From Saksenaea vasiformis B4078 (Eukaryota; Mucoromycota; Mucoromycetes; Mucorales; Saksenaeaceae): a stretch of 64,000 nt of DNA. Made by a program: the position numbers and the translations under genes. Below are positions 30,079 through 49,775 of the stretch, piece after piece; positions within the stretch are counted from its first letter, which is position 1, and each line of letters opens with the position of its first letter. Below the pieces are notes generated by a model, which did not search any database, had not been told where the DNA came from, and saw only the letters and a list, made by a program, of their open reading frames with translations. Location: positions 26,395-90,394 of the forward strand of contig JNDT01002379.1 in assembly GCA_000697055.1 (NCBI GenBank), given 5' to 3'.

Positions 30079-31751
30079 ATGCAAAGGATGGCCAGTACCA
30101 TAAACTTCAAACTACAGCAACTCGATCATTCGACTTCTCACCTCATACGAAGAGGTACTCTTCAGTTTACGAAGAAAGACAAAACAATCCAGACGCCTGC
30201 ATGTTTGACATATACTTTGCGAGGTGCTGTGCCGCACATCGTCTCTGACAACCTCAAACAATTACCTGTCGAGATTCTTCAGATCTCTCTTGAGCATTTG
30301 TATGTTTGATTGGGCCGGTCTGACACCATGATCTTTAATGTACCTGTTTTGCTTAGTGTGGAGCAGAAGGAACCACCATCATTCAAATACCCTCATGGGC
30401 TGCACAAGTACCTAAACGTGGAGGTATGTACTCCTCAAAACGCCCTGCGCTTTTTATGTATCCATGCAATATAGGATTATCTCTTGTTCTGTGACATGCG
30501 AGATCCGCTCAAGCATGTTCCGGTAACCTTTAACACGGACAAACATCTGTCGGTTGATACGCATGGAGGCGTACGTCAAGTCACACAAGATGTGTGGGCA
30601 CAGGCTATAGAAGCCTACAAGCCGGATTTATGTGCCACACCTGCGGATGTAGTTGTGGAGGGTGATATCAAAACAAAGCGTATTCGACGATCCGTTGACC
30701 GGACGCTGCGTTGGCTGGATAAGTGCTTGCCAAAAGCACAGGTAAAAAAAAAAAAGGGGGGGGGGAAATCATCGCACGCTCTTACTCAACCATTTACTTT
30801 TTTTTTTCTTTCAGGCGGCAGGCGTACCTGTGTTTGCTCCTGTTGTGGGTCACCAGTCTGAAGAGGATCGCATTGCATCCGCCACCGCGACAGCTGAGCG
30901 AGATGTACAAGGTAAATGAGGAAACGATGGTAAAGTGAAAAGTAATGAGGCTAAGAGAGTTATGCGTTAGGTTTTATTATCAATGCTTTTGAGCTGGATA
31001 AGGACAAACTGGTACAGCAAATGAAGGCATCGGTCGACAATCTGCCTCAAGACAAGCCCAGACTTGCCTATGGACTAGCATCTCCAGGTATTGGAAGCTG
31101 GACCGCAAACGGAGATGGTTGGGTGCTGACTGTTGTTGGTTTTAGAAAAGATTCTGGAGGGTGTAAAGCAGGGTATTGACCTCTTTGACGGCAGGTGAGT
31201 GATAGTGAACAAACGTTAGCCAGTGCTGACTCTCTCTATTTTCTAGTTATGCGTTCAAGATGACAGAACGGGGTCGCGCCATCTCGTTCAAGTTTGGCGA
31301 GGTCGTGCCAGTAGATGGACAGAACCATCCCGAAAAGACGATCAATCTGTGGGACACGCGTGTTGCCAACTCCTTTGATGTTCTCGACGCGTCCTGTGGT
31401 TGCTACACTTGCACACAGCCGCATACAAAAGCATATATTCATCATCTACTCAACGCGCACGAAATGCTGGGACCACTCCTTTTGATGAGGTAATCATAAC
31501 TATCCATGAAACAGGAAAAGGAGGATATGGACTGATATGTATCTATTAGCCATAACGTATACCAACTGGACCAGTTTATGCGTGCGATCCGCAAGAGTAT
31601 TGAACAAAATCGCTTTGAACAAGATACCGAAGCGTTCATGAAACACTACAGCCATGACATAGAAGGCGATGGAATGAAGAACCATGAAGAAGAGGTAGAC
31701 GTAGAATCACTGGGCACTCCTCTAAAGAAAAAGAGAACTTTGCTTGCATAA
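30079..31751 (+). CDS. QTRT2: Queuine tRNA-ribosyltransferase accessory subunit 2
   Basis: Non-catalytic partner of QTRT1. The heterodimer replaces guanine with queuine at wobble position 34 of GUN-anticodon tRNAs, and QTRT2 associates with the mitochondrial outer membrane in animals. Several exons run to TAA 31749-31751. Visible blocks are TPACLTYTLRGAVPHIVSDN near the N-terminus, then YLNVEDYLLFCDMRDP, IKTKRIRRSVDRTLRWLDKC, LPQDKPRLAYGLASP, ILEGVKQGIDLFDGSYAFKM and TERGRAISF. A zinc-site stretch CGCYTC with HTKAYIHHLL follows, then MSHNVYQLDQFMRAIRKSI. The Cys/His set is the conserved zinc site of the TGT family. The start is ATG 30079 or 30088 (MASTINFK), which places the first conserved strand correctly; the same frame is open further upstream without an ATG. 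A 32-base A run follows the gene. Confidence 0.92.
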
Positions 31752-31784
31752 ATGCACTTCAATATAAGCATTCATTTCATAGAT

Positions 31785-31786
<2 letters not shown>

Positions 31787-31818
<32 letters not shown>
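31787..31818. repeat. A32 homopolymer
   Basis: A pure run of 32 A lies 36 bases past the QTRT2 stop codon, in the short convergent gap before the dihydroorotase gene. It may sit in the 3' UTR or be a slippage-expanded tract. Confidence 0.9.
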
Positions 31819-31820
<2 letters not shown>

Positions 31821-32011
31821 TGTTGGTCATTTGATGGGTAAAGTGTGAATAAAATGGATAAAGTTGACCTTGTCCACCATTTATAATCTCTGTGCGTTGT
31901 CGCGCAGAATCTCATAATGACAACCTATTTTTCCATGCTCTGAAGCTGATGAAAGCAAATAACTTTTAAAAGATTTTTTTTTTTTTTTTACATGATGGCT
32001 AGCTCTATGGT

Positions 32012-33257
32012 TTAGTAGAAGTTGTCTTTGATTCTCCATCCGATTTCACGGTTTGCCAGGAACGGAACAACGGCGCCCAGGGCGGGATTTGGGGCGCCAT
32101 CCACTGAGATGTGGTATTGTTGTGGGACAACCACATCGTTCTCCTTGACCAAGGTCACCGTGCGGTTCTCGAAACCTTCTTTCTGCGATAATCCGTAGAA
32201 TTGCTTGCCAAAGTGACAAGCGAAATTCTCTAATTTGTCAAGACATCCCATGTCTTCAAAGATCTTGGCGAGGTAGGGAAGGACGAGGGGAGTTGTAAAG
32301 ACACCAGCGTGTGCATGTGCTGTTTCCTTGGTATGGCTAGGGTGGGGTGCGGAATCCGTACCGAGGAAAAAGCGTGGATGTCCTACAACAAAGATTCGGT
32401 TGGCGTCCCAAAGGCAAACTTATGGCACTATGCGCTTTTTTTTTTTTTTTACCTGAGGCTACTACTTCTCTCAAGGCTTCACGGTCATGGGGATATTTAG
32501 CGACGGGTTTGCAGAAATGATGTGCCTGACCGGCCCAATCGTCAACAATGAGTTGCAAATGGTGGACAGTAATGCTGCAAGCGACGGTGTCGCCGAGGCG
32601 CTTGACAGTATCGACGGCTGCTTTTGTAGTTGCGTGTTCCAAGACGATCTTGAGCTTAGGGAATGCCTTGTGGAGCTTCTCGAGTTCAGGCAAGAATTTT
32701 TCCTCGGCATTCATCACGCACACGTTGTTGCCACTATCGCTAGGCACCTCTCCATGCAAGTTAAGAACCATGCCTTCTTCTTCCATGGCTTGGAAAACGG
32801 GATAGTAGATTTCATACGATTCAATACCGTTCTCGCTGTTGGTGGTTACACCGCGAGGGTAAGACTTGACACCTTGCACGCGTTGAGTACATTGATATCA
32901 CTTCTGTCCGTGAGTCTTTACCTGCAATACCGGCTTTGCTAGCCTTGCGAATTTCCTCGGGTGTCAATTCGGGCGACAGGTAAAGGGTCATGTAGAAAGC
33001 TACATGAGGTGCCAATGCTTCCAATTCCTTCTTGTAAGCCAAAGCTTGCTCCGTATTTTTAATAGGTGGTTGCAAGTTAGGCTATACAAGAATCAATCAA
33101 TATGCAACGGAGACGATCGTCCCGGCTATACCATGATATAGGCAACGGAAACACCTCCCTCGGCAACTTTAGGTGTGACCATGCGCATCATATCACCCTG
33201 TCGAAGGTGAAGATGGAAATCGCAGGCAGAAGGTAATGTAAGACTTGTGGTGCTCAT
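32012..33257 (-). CDS. URA4: Dihydroorotase
   Basis: Third step of de novo pyrimidine synthesis: reversible cyclisation of carbamoyl-aspartate to dihydroorotate, in the cytosol. Four exons on the minus strand (33257-33132, 33081-32922, 32872-32453, 32382-32012) total 1077 nt and give 358 residues, the usual size of a single-function class II enzyme. MSTTSLTLPSACDFHLHLRQ starts the protein with the metal-binding HLH motif. GIAGVKSYPRGVTT carries the lysine that is carbamylated in this family. LNLHGE, LEHATT, SITVHHLQL and FLGTDSAPHP supply the other metal and substrate residues. The gene converges on QTRT2 and lies about 280 bp from the end of the Rab2 gene on the same strand. All splice phases close without a stop, so it should be functional. 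Confidence 0.95.
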
Positions 33258-33538
33258 GGAGAGGTTCGAGGAAAGGGTGAGCTACCCGGGCCACTGGTTC
33301 ACAAGTTTTATGATTCCATGGGGAAGTCACACCCTGTTTCTCTGACTGACAGATCCGATCGCCTGGTGCAAGATGATCTGTTTGTAACCGTGATTTAAAC
33401 TCTCTCAAAAACGCATGGAGACATTATCACACCATGTATATGTATAAAAAGAAAGGTTCAACGACTGCATGTTTTTTTTTCTTTCCCTTTATAAAATGCT
33501 GGTTTCATATATAAAAAAAAAAGTAGACGGGCATGAAT

Positions 33539-34695
33539 TTAAGAGCAACAGACACCTTGTGACTCTTCTCCAAGTGCGTTTGTCTGGCCTGGACCGAGAC
33601 GGATTCCCGACGTCTTTGTGGTTTCCAGATTGTCAGCCCTTTTGTTTCCTTTTTTTTTTGAGAGAATGATTTACCTCGTTGTTCGTAAACACACCAGCCT
33701 CAATTTTATCATGCACACTTTCAGCTGTCTTAATAAATGCATCGTCCACGTTTTCTGCCGATTTCGCAGATGTCTCAAGGAAGAGCGGAATATCGTTTTC
33801 TTTGGCAAATCGTTCGGCTTCTTCATAGCTTACTTGTCGCTTACGCTTGTCTAGATCACACTTGTTACCGATCAACATAATGGTGGTATGTGGATTGGCA
33901 TGTTTTCGAACATCTAGGTTCTCTGTCAGCTCAGTTTTTTCTTCAGAACTGTAGGATGGTTTACCTGCCAACCATGTCGGTATATGTTCAAATGTTTCGC
34001 GTCTGTCATCCTTTTTCGTTAGCGTGGTGTCTTCATGTGAGCAACATACCTTGAAATGTCATAGACTTTCGTAACGCGTGCATAGCATCATATGTTACCA
34101 TCTGCTCTATCTCTCTCTCTTCTTTCCTCCTTATTATTTACCTAGCAATGCACCTGCTGCTCCTCGATAATAACTTTGTGTGATGCTTCGAAAACTTTCT
34201 TGACCGGCCTAACTTGCGCCGCGTTAAATCACCCATCGATCTTTCTTTTTCACTTGGCTTCTTACCGTGTCCCAGATTTGCAATTTTATCTGTTTTCCAT
34301 GAACAGTGATGAACTTTGTTCCAAACTCGACGCTAAAACATTCCAGGTTGTATAAGAAATGCTGGAAGATCAAGGTACAAAACTTTTGATATACCCGATA
34401 GTTAACTCACGACCCGAATAAAATTGCTTATCGGTGAACTGCAGCAAGAGACAAGACTGGTGAAAAGTTTAACACATTTCTAGGTTACTCTTTTTTTTTT
34501 TTACTATTCACCTTTCCTACACCTAATGCCCTCCGACAGGGATCAGACTCTCAAAACAAAGGGCTGAAAGGAGATCTTACCTGAATCGCCGACAATGATG
34601 TACTAAAGGAAACGGAAGTTAAGGTCAGCATGGAGAGCAGCTTATTGGAGTAATGGACAGTAATTTACCTTGATAATATAGTTGTAGTTCGACAT
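33539..34695 (-). CDS. RAB2: Rab2-like small GTPase
   Basis: A Ras-superfamily switch for ER-Golgi or Golgi-endosome traffic. The protein begins MSNYNYIIKYIIVGDSG. P-loop residues VGK come from an 11-nt exon (complement 34512-34522), and SCLLLQFTDKQF follows. Then come [80 protein letters not shown] and FLETSAKSAENVDDAFIKTA. These G1-G5 motifs are complete. It ends GVCCS, a double-Cys geranylgeranylation end. KSCLLLQFTDK and GKQIKLQIW favour Rab2 over Rab4 or Rab14, but the split among these is not certain. SYY is preceded by Gln where Arg is usual. It has at least eight exons, with the first coding only nine residues (34669-34695). Confidence 0.9.
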
Positions 34696-37068
34696 CACAG
34701 ATGACTAGCAAAGAGAGAGAAATAAACGAGAAACTTGGAGGCGACGTTCATGCGGTCATTTCGACTTCACGTGGTGTCTCCCTGACCAATATCCGACCTT
34801 CCTTTTCTGGAAGAAGCCCGCAAGTTGTTGGAGGATGTGGCTAGCGACGGTCGATCCGAGGAGCAAATTGTTTGTATGAGCAATGCTCGTTGCTTTTAAG
34901 TAGCGTTGCCTTTCTTGTGGTCATGAGATAAAGAGCTACCTATGACATTGTGTTAGTATTGGCACTGTACCGGAACGCTTGTGCAACCAGACCATTCTGT
35001 CGATAAGGATATGGTTTTGTGAACTCTTGTGTTGCAAAGAGGCAAAACATAAGAGGCAAATTCCGAGCACAGACCATCCCATTTTGAAAACCATGGACCC
35101 TGCAATGGCGTTCGATCCCTTGCATAAAAGAGAGGCTCAATTCACTGACAGGAAAACCTTCGCTGAGTAGATCCAAGCCTTAGGTTAGAAAAGACGTTAA
35201 TCAAAAATTATACCCTTGACCTCAATGCCTTCCTTTCGGAAAATTGATGGTACATTCGCTTTTTATTTTCCATAATCCAGATCTGCAGACACATAATCCT
35301 ATTCCAACGATCTATTCTGGGAACATCTGTCATCTGGTGGAAGGTACAAATTACGTCAGGAACGGCCGTATCGATATGCATACAATTTGCCGAAGCGACC
35401 CTGCAGCGAAAAACATTTTCCGTAAACGACCAAAATGCACTGAGCGAGTTGCAGCCGTTAGTAGCCGCAACTTACGACGATGATTCGAAACTCCCACGCG
35501 ATTCCGGTTACATCTGTACACTACGGGAAAGGTTTATCCTGAAGAGACTGGAATTCATGGATAAGTCGAGGATAACGGTAAAATAGTTAAAACAAGAATA
35601 ATCCTTGAATCTCAGAATAAGAATAGCTTCAACGATGTATAAAATTATAAAAAGACATGCATTAAACTCATTTATCAAGATTACAAATATAATTCACAAT
35701 CTGCAGCTGTTGAACTAATATATGTTGATTCTATTTTAGTCATAAGTATAGTAGAACGTTAGACAGAGGCACACATATAACAGGAAGTAAAAAGTTATTC
35801 GAGTCGGTATTTATGTGATTCCGCAATGCAAAGTTGATAAAGTATTAATGACTATTTTAACAAAACAAAAAGGAGAAAGAGAGGTCAAGCGGACTGCGTA
35901 AGCAGATACTGTACAGCTAGTACTTCGAATAGTTAATGCCGGTGATGAGAGAGTCAGACAATAAATCAGCATGAAGAAAATAAAGCGCTGAACGGAGATG
36001 AAAACCGTGAGAAATGTCAGTGTACAGCAATGAAGGTATGAAACAGATAGAAAGCTACACTGTGTATGTGAAAGCAGAATAAGCAGCTTATGACGTCAAA
36101 TGTTAGATTCCTTCTTGTATATAAGCACTGACAACGTTGCTATCTATCAGTGGTGCAACATCTTATACTTGCATTCCTAAATAAGCTTGTACATTGTAAG
36201 TTACTGATGCTGGTTCGGCTCTTTTTCTCTAATGCTACTATTAGCACTCAAGACACATACATTCTGACATTCCCGACCATCTTAACTGTTCCCGTCTCGC
36301 TCGAGCTCGAGACAAAGACGCGTCTCGCCCCGTCCCGTTCCGTCAGGAGCATTAATTTGAATTGCATTTATGGAGTCGTTGCTATATATATCTGAAGAAA
36401 ATATCGTCAATGTACAACTGCCTATCGTTCAGATCATGGGTCTGGAAGCAAAACTCTCCTCTCTGCGTCTAGCGGGAAAAAGTCTATGTCATGGACGACT
36501 TGTGTTCATTCAATTTTCCACGAACATTACATCAGATACCAAGGGGGGAGTTGGAGTCGTTGGTGAACGGTCTCTCATTAATTGAAGTAATACAATTATG
36601 AAGGCTTTATATACCGTCAACAGGATATCTAATGCGTTTCTTGTTTAAGAAAATGGTCAACAATCTAGAAAGAATCTTCAACGACGGACAGAGCGAGAGA
36701 GAGACTTGCATGAATAGAATCATGCATGAAACAAAAAGAAAGAAAGAAGTGATCCTACCCTTTTTATATATCCAACATCTCCTGCTCTAGTACGCTTCTC
36801 CCTCGATTCCATCTTTATGATTTTTCCCACCTTGTCAAACTTTTTCTTTCTTTTTTTTTTTTCCTAATTGTCTTAAAAAAATGTATGATGTAAAAGTGTT
36901 CCACAAGGGAGTCTCAAATTGGTTTTCTGCATCGGTTCATTGCGGAGAAAATGAAAAGAAAGAAAGGAAAATTCTGGAGGGAAGAAATGCCGTAAATCTA
37001 TTACAAATCTATGATGAAAAATAAATGAAAATGAATGATCAAAAGATAAAATGATGGGTTATTTTAAA
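34696..37068. other. Intergenic stretch between Rab2-like and carrier genes
   Basis: Contains the Rab2 promoter and the 3' side of the carrier gene. Frames at 34940-35176 (minus), 35244-35483 and 36370-36585 (plus) carry no recognisable motif. A palindrome-like GCTCGAGCTCGAGAC lies near 36298, between CGTCTC repeats. The 36720-37060 part is A/T rich with poly-pyrimidine runs. Confidence 0.5.
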
Positions 37069-38103
37069 TTATGATTCTAGTTTGGAAACCACCAATTGAC
37101 GGTCGTGCCATGCTGCGTGCCACTTCTTGAATTGTTCCAGAACAACAAAAGTAAGGATAGTTTGGGGTCCAAGGCGGATAAAGGCAGGTGTCCATCCCTT
37201 GAAGAATGAGCTGATACCTTCGGCCTTGTACATCGTGGACATGACCTTGAAGGAGGAGATCTTGTGTTCACCACAGCTGGCTGACATGATGCGAGTCTTG
37301 ATCACATCCACAGGTGAGCAAACCGTAGTAGCTACCAAGCCCTATTTTTTTTTCTTTTTCATTAGTTTCGGGAGACAAATGAGTGAATATATGTGATAAC
37401 GTACTGCGAGGACACTTGATGAGAAATGGGTAACGAGGCCATCTTGCATGGGTGTATGATGTAGCAAGAGATCTTTAAAGATATCGTATGAAACACATTG
37501 GGATGAAGTCATCAGAATAGCTCTGTTCACGTTTGGACCGACACCACGGAATAGGGAGGTAACACCTTCCTCTTTGGTGATGCGTACAATGCCATCGAGA
37601 GCGTGCTTGTAGTTACGTCGTTGATGAGGTGGGAGCTGACCATCATTCTGCATTCGAACGTTGATAACGTCGCCAGGATTTCCACATGCACCTCCCAAAG
37701 CACCTGCTGCACTTGAGCACAGGAGCATTTCCCAAACTGACAGTGCTGCCAATGTTTTAATTTTTTTTCTCCGGTTAGAGGGTCTACTTGTTATCAGGAG
37801 GGGGGGAGGATCCTTCTTACCTTTTCCTTCTTTTGTCATTGCCTGCTTCAGTTTTTCATAACCGCCAAAACGTACAGTTGAATAAGTAGCTTGTCGAAGG
37901 ATACTTGCTGATAAGCCGGCGTACAGTTGCAATGGACCTTCCGTTCTTGCAATTTTCAACATGGTGGAGAACATTCCGTTGTTTCCCGCACCCTGAGTGT
38001 TTTGCAATCGGACCTTTGTAAGGTCGAAGGGATGTACAACGGTGGCAGCAATACAGGACGCGGCGCCTCCAAAGTAGAAAGGAGTGGATCGTTTGGCAGC
38101 CAT
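37069..38103 (-). CDS. DIC1: Mitochondrial carrier, dicarboxylate type
   Basis: Inner-membrane solute carrier. Best match by pattern is the dicarboxylate carrier, which exchanges malate or succinate for phosphate. Three exons (38103-37821, 37745-37405, 37341-37069) make 897 nt and 298 residues, standard for the family. All three repeats carry the PxDxxK/R signature: HPFDLTKVRLQ, NPGDVINVRMQ (Asn at the charged position) and SPVDVIKTRIM. FYFGGAASCIAATVV opens the first helix. The NPGDVxNVRMQ form and YKHALDGIVRITKEEG are typical of DIC1. The protein starts MAAKRSTPF without a cleaved presequence, as usual. Substrate choice is inferred from family resemblance only. Confidence 0.9.
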
Positions 38104-41100
38104 GGCTATTCAGGGACACAACGAAAATTTATCCACGCTCTTTAAATACCTTTTTTTTTTTCTACGCAAAACTTTTTTTTTTACCACCTCGGAAATTCGA
38201 GTTCATTACTCGATACGGAAAAGTGAGTCACAATATGTCGCTGTTACTTCCAATCAAATTCAGCTTTTGCAGTCAGATTTGACAACTCAAAGTGAACAAA
38301 AAAGAATTGTAGGTAAATGTTGTAGTACCTAAAAGGAAGAAAGGGATAAGGTATTTCTTCTATTAATGACTCTCAAAATCCAAATTATTTTTGTATAGAT
38401 AAGAAACCCGCTGTGGTCCCTTCTCACCAACCCAAAATGATGACTAAGTTCAGGTTTCAATTGTGTCTTTCTACAGAATAGAATAATTATTCGTTCCCTG
38501 AGAAAAACAGAAGAGAAAAGGTTTTTCCCTGCGGATCAGCTGTAGCCACATGTTCCGGTCAGTTCAAAGGCCCGGGGAAAAGATTCCAGTTACGAGATCA
38601 CTGGCTGAGCATTCTAAATCTCGCAACCATTACGCACGCTGATGTTACACAGTGAGCTGAGACTAAATAAAGATTCCCGTCTTTTCCAACGCTTATACAC
38701 GTACGTCTACGTCAAAAGACGTACCCTACTATTTATCACGCTACCCAGATTCGTCACGACGCGGTGTCCAACATCATGAATGCAAATACAAACGTAAGCA
38801 TATCAAAAATAGCTTACAAAACAGCCATCCATGGTCTTCACCACTAATGTGATCCTCCATATAAACGTCTACAAATAGTAGCCTAGTCTTTCTTGCATGG
38901 CATGGCATCTTAGCCCTCTCTAAGTCGCTCTCTATCACAACGTACTCTATTTACCCAGGTCACCCAGGCCTTTTACGTATTCGTAGCTCGACCTTCTGAA
39001 ACGCTATTTCTTCTTCTGTAATTCAAAGTTACGCCAAGTTAACACAGGTCAATTCACACACCAGGCGCTAGCATGGATCCATTGTCTGAACGATGGGTTT
39101 GAAATATCCAATTGTCATCCGAATGGATTATCACAATGCCAGTGAACCGGAAAACGGGAAAATGACGCCACATGGTGTATGAAAGTGTCAATGGTCAATT
39201 ATTTAAAAAGTGCCACATTTTATCTTGCTTATGATCTCTTAGTCGTCATTCGAACTTGTAATTTGTTAAATTAGCCTCTACCCCAATCTGTATAAATTTT
39301 GCATTCGAGGAGGCCCAATTTCGCACAATGGGGGGGGGGAATCAAGTATACTATCATTGGTACACGCGTTAGCAGTAATCTCACATTTTATTTAGACCAT
39401 ATTGGTCTCTGGGGGACCCAATTTGGAGAGGGACCAGTAGCAGTGGATACGCGTTGCAGGTGACTCGAAGCGGTGCAACATGTGGCAATCCATTGTGAAA
39501 GGTGAATGACCCCCTCAGTGTGTCACAGTATTTACTTGTTTGAGTAGCAAATGCAAGTTGTACACAGGGCCAAGACAGCCGGAATAGAGGGCGTCAAGGC
39601 TAAATAATAGACGGATAGTCTCGTACATCGTGAATTGACATCCTTACCTGTTGCGTGAGAAACAGAGCCAATGAAAGAGAAAGAATTTGTAAGTCCCTGT
39701 CAAATGTCCCTCGTATCGTATCTTTCATGCGAGCTAAAAGATTCCCTACCTCTGACGCGAACGCAACACGGAAAAATACGGCATACATATATTAACATTA
39801 GTTTACCATGTAAAGGACTATCTCCTAGCACAAAATTTATTTGGAGGTGATACATAACGATCCAGAACTGATTGCAGGACGATATGAGCAAATCGGTTAT
39901 TTCATGTTAGAATTTACCAAGAGATTGATTATCAGCGATGCCAGTGGCATCACATCCTTTGAGCCGATTAAACTGCTTCGATGTCCACATTATTGTGTCC
40001 CAATGCGTTTCATCGAAGAGATACTTGATTAAAGAACTTCCATAGGCTAACTGCACACAATTCGTACCGACTGAACCAGGACGGCTCTCTAATTCATTCG
40101 GTGCCACAAAAGAATTCGAAAGCTGCATGGCAGCACTTGTCCGATATTTGTGGTCCAAGAGTCATTGCTTTGAACGGGATTACGCGGGAGTTTGGTATGC
40201 GGTGTGCGGGGAAAACGCTAGAAGTTCTCCGATGGAAGCTGTTTCTCAGGAACAAAAATTTTTTTGCTCCGTCATGGAAAACTCGCGGTTTCATTCTAAC
40301 CTTTCGACATCAAACTGAGTTCTTTTTTTTTATTCTCTTGGATGTAATCAATTCCCCTATCGCAGCCGCCGCAGAAGGACTTATTATGTGTTATTTCTAA
40401 AAACACACGGCGGTCGACGGAATGACTGCATAAAGAGTTCGTACAAGCTATCTTAGCTCTCATTTCTTGTTCCGGTTTTCTTCTTCTCATCTGACAGAAA
40501 TGGTGTCATTTCGCATCATTTTGCTCAATGCTAACCTTTTCTTGCGGTGAGTAGCAGCAGCATTTGTACACAATATATGAAAGACATATGCGACATCACA
40601 TATTTTGTTACCTGTTATCGGTACACTTTTTCTTCCAGCTGTGCACCTTTAATGTCAACAAAAACATGCATGTATTTGTTGACTAAGTGAGCGTGTCAAA
40701 CGATATGACATATATGACAAGTTCTTAAACGGTATGATCAGGTTACTTCCATCTATGCCCCTGTTTAAAGAAAATCAGTTGCTCTTGCTGGTTAATGTTT
40801 ACGCATACACTTAGTAAAAAACATTGCATAGCCTTTCTGAACCTGTAAGATGCGTATTTTGGAGGAGTTAATTAATTGACGCGACGGCGCTGCATAAACA
40901 AGGGCATAGATAGTACGATAAAAAGTAGAAATAGATTCCAACTAAATTTCTACTTTTCTACAGAACTAACACGCAGATATCTACCTCTTACCATTTCTTG
41001 CATTTCTAATGGCTCTGCAACTTTGGAGGAACACCTTCGGGACATCCTGAAGACAACACCATAGAGCAAATCTCACGAATGACGTAACGGGCGCAGATAT

Positions 41101-41196
41101 TACCAATATATAAAACTCCGCTGAAACATTTCAGCTGCTTGTCCCTTAACACCTCGGCGCAACACCTTTTTTTAGCTTCCTCTTTATTACAATAAT
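38104..41196. repeat. Gene-free, repeat-bearing region
   Basis: No gene is recognised in 3 kb. 39405-39680 matches 11380-11640 in ordered short blocks, so it holds a second copy of that unknown repeat. Two adjacent open stretches (39841-40031, containing PELIAGRYEQIGYFMLEF, and about 40090-40318) might be a decayed gene but match nothing known to me. The last 150 bases form the VMA1 promoter and 5' UTR, with a pyrimidine-rich stretch before the ATG. Confidence 0.45.
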
Positions 41197-44051
<2,855 letters not shown>

Positions 44052-44225
44052 GTTTTGAATAAATACAAAAAAATGTCCCATGGAATGGGTGATATCCGGG
44101 TCACAGAAACAAAAAAAAAGAGACATCGCTGGCTTGAGTTTGAGTTTGAGCGTCTATTGAAAGTCAGAGAGAGTACAGGGCCTGAAATGCGCCAGCATGC
44201 TGTTTTTGGGTATACGCTTTCAACC

Positions 44226-48757
<4,532 letters not shown>

Positions 48758-48839
48758 AGCATATTCATGTCACCAAGTTGGAAAAAGTGGCTTGGTGTCA
48801 GAGGTTCACACTTTTTTGTTTTTTGTTTCCCCCATCGTT

Positions 48840-49775
48840 ATGGCGCCTCCAAAGAAGAAAAAGTTGAAATCGGCTCTGCAGAATGTACTGACAGCAGCCA
48901 ATGCAGTGAAGGTGAAGAAACACAAGCTTGCGGCACAAGAGCAACAGCGTAAAAACAGCAAACAGAAGAGAAGTGGAGGACAACAACAGAGGCAGCAACA
49001 TCGTTTACAGAAGCAGTCGCTTAGTTCATCCGATAGCATTCTGTTAATTGGCGAGGGCAATTTCTCATTTGCTCGGTCACTTGTTGAACATCACTTAACG
49101 GAAGGAGCGGAACAGCTTACGGCGACTTGTTATGATAGTGAAGAAGTGTTGTACGAAAAATATGAGGAGGCTCGGGATAACATTGAGATCGTCCGATCGC
49201 TCGGTGGAACGGTACTGTTCAATACAGATGGTACCCAGTTACCCAAACATAAGACATTACGGAATCAAAAGTTCAGTAGAATTGTATTTAATTTTCCTCA
49301 TGCTGGTATGAATATGAAAAAGAAAGAAAAAAGAAGGAGATATATGTTCATCCTTTTTTTAGGTGCTGGAATCAAGGACCAGGACCGAAATATCCGTGCC
49401 AATCAAGAATTGCTACAAAGATTCTTTCTATCGGCAAAACAAGTGCTGTCATCCGAAGGAGAGATTCGTGTGACAATCAAGACGTGCAAACCTTATGATC
49501 TTTGGTGTATCCGTGAACTGGCCAAGGCTTCGGGACTTGCCGTTAAGACAGCGATTGCTTTTGATCCTCAAGATTTCCCTGGCTATGAACATCGACGCAC
49601 ACTTGGATTTAAGGAGGGACTTAGTAAGGCGGATAATGCAGAAATTTTACAATCAGAACCGAAAACCTATGTGTTTGTTCAAAAAGCGGTGATGCAAGGT
49701 GAAATTGAAAAGAGTTTACAAGGCATGAATAAGACGAAGAAACGAAAGCATGCAGAAGAATCAGATGAAGAATGA
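48840..49775 (+). CDS. BMT5: 25S rRNA uridine-N3 methyltransferase, BMT5-like
   Basis: SAM-dependent methyltransferase of the DUF2431 family. Yeast Bmt5 makes m3U2634 in 25S rRNA in the nucleolus. Two exons, 48840-49305 and 49363-49775, with a 57-nt intron give 292 residues. The N-terminus is Lys/Gln rich (PPKKKKLKSALQNV), fitting nucleolar targeting and RNA contact. The SAM pocket motif SILLIGEGNFSFARSL follows, then TCYDSEEVLYEKY. The family signature NFPHAGAGIKDQDRNI is split by the intron after the first Gly. LLQRFFLSAKQVLSSEGEI, TIKTCKPYDLWCI and GYEHRRTLG follow. A basic and acidic tail ends the protein. The start lies 82 bases after the TBCD stop. Confidence 0.92.
   Translation: MAPPKKKKLKSALQNVLTAANAVKVKKHKLAAQEQQRKNSKQKRSGGQQQRQQHRLQKQSLSSSDSILLIGEGNFSFARSLVEHHLTEGAEQLTATCYDSEEVLYEKYEEARDNIEIVRSLGGTVLFNTDGTQLPKHKTLRNQKFSRIVFNFPHAGMNMKKKEKRRRYMFILFLGAGIKDQDRNIRANQELLQRFFLSAKQVLSSEGEIRVTIKTCKPYDLWCIRELAKASGLAVKTAIAFDPQDFPGYEHRRTLGFKEGLSKADNAEILQSEPKTYVFVQKAVMQGEIEKSLQGMNKTKKRKHAEESDEE

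Noticed and set aside
32487..32942. 151-codon plus-strand frame
   Set aside because: It is the antisense shadow of dihydroorotase exons, which carry the catalytic motifs on the minus strand.
44055..44225. N-terminal extension of TBCD beginning MSHGMGD
   Set aside because: It lies within 25 bases of the VMA1 stop, is Lys-rich and has no counterpart in the family; ATG 44226 fits better.
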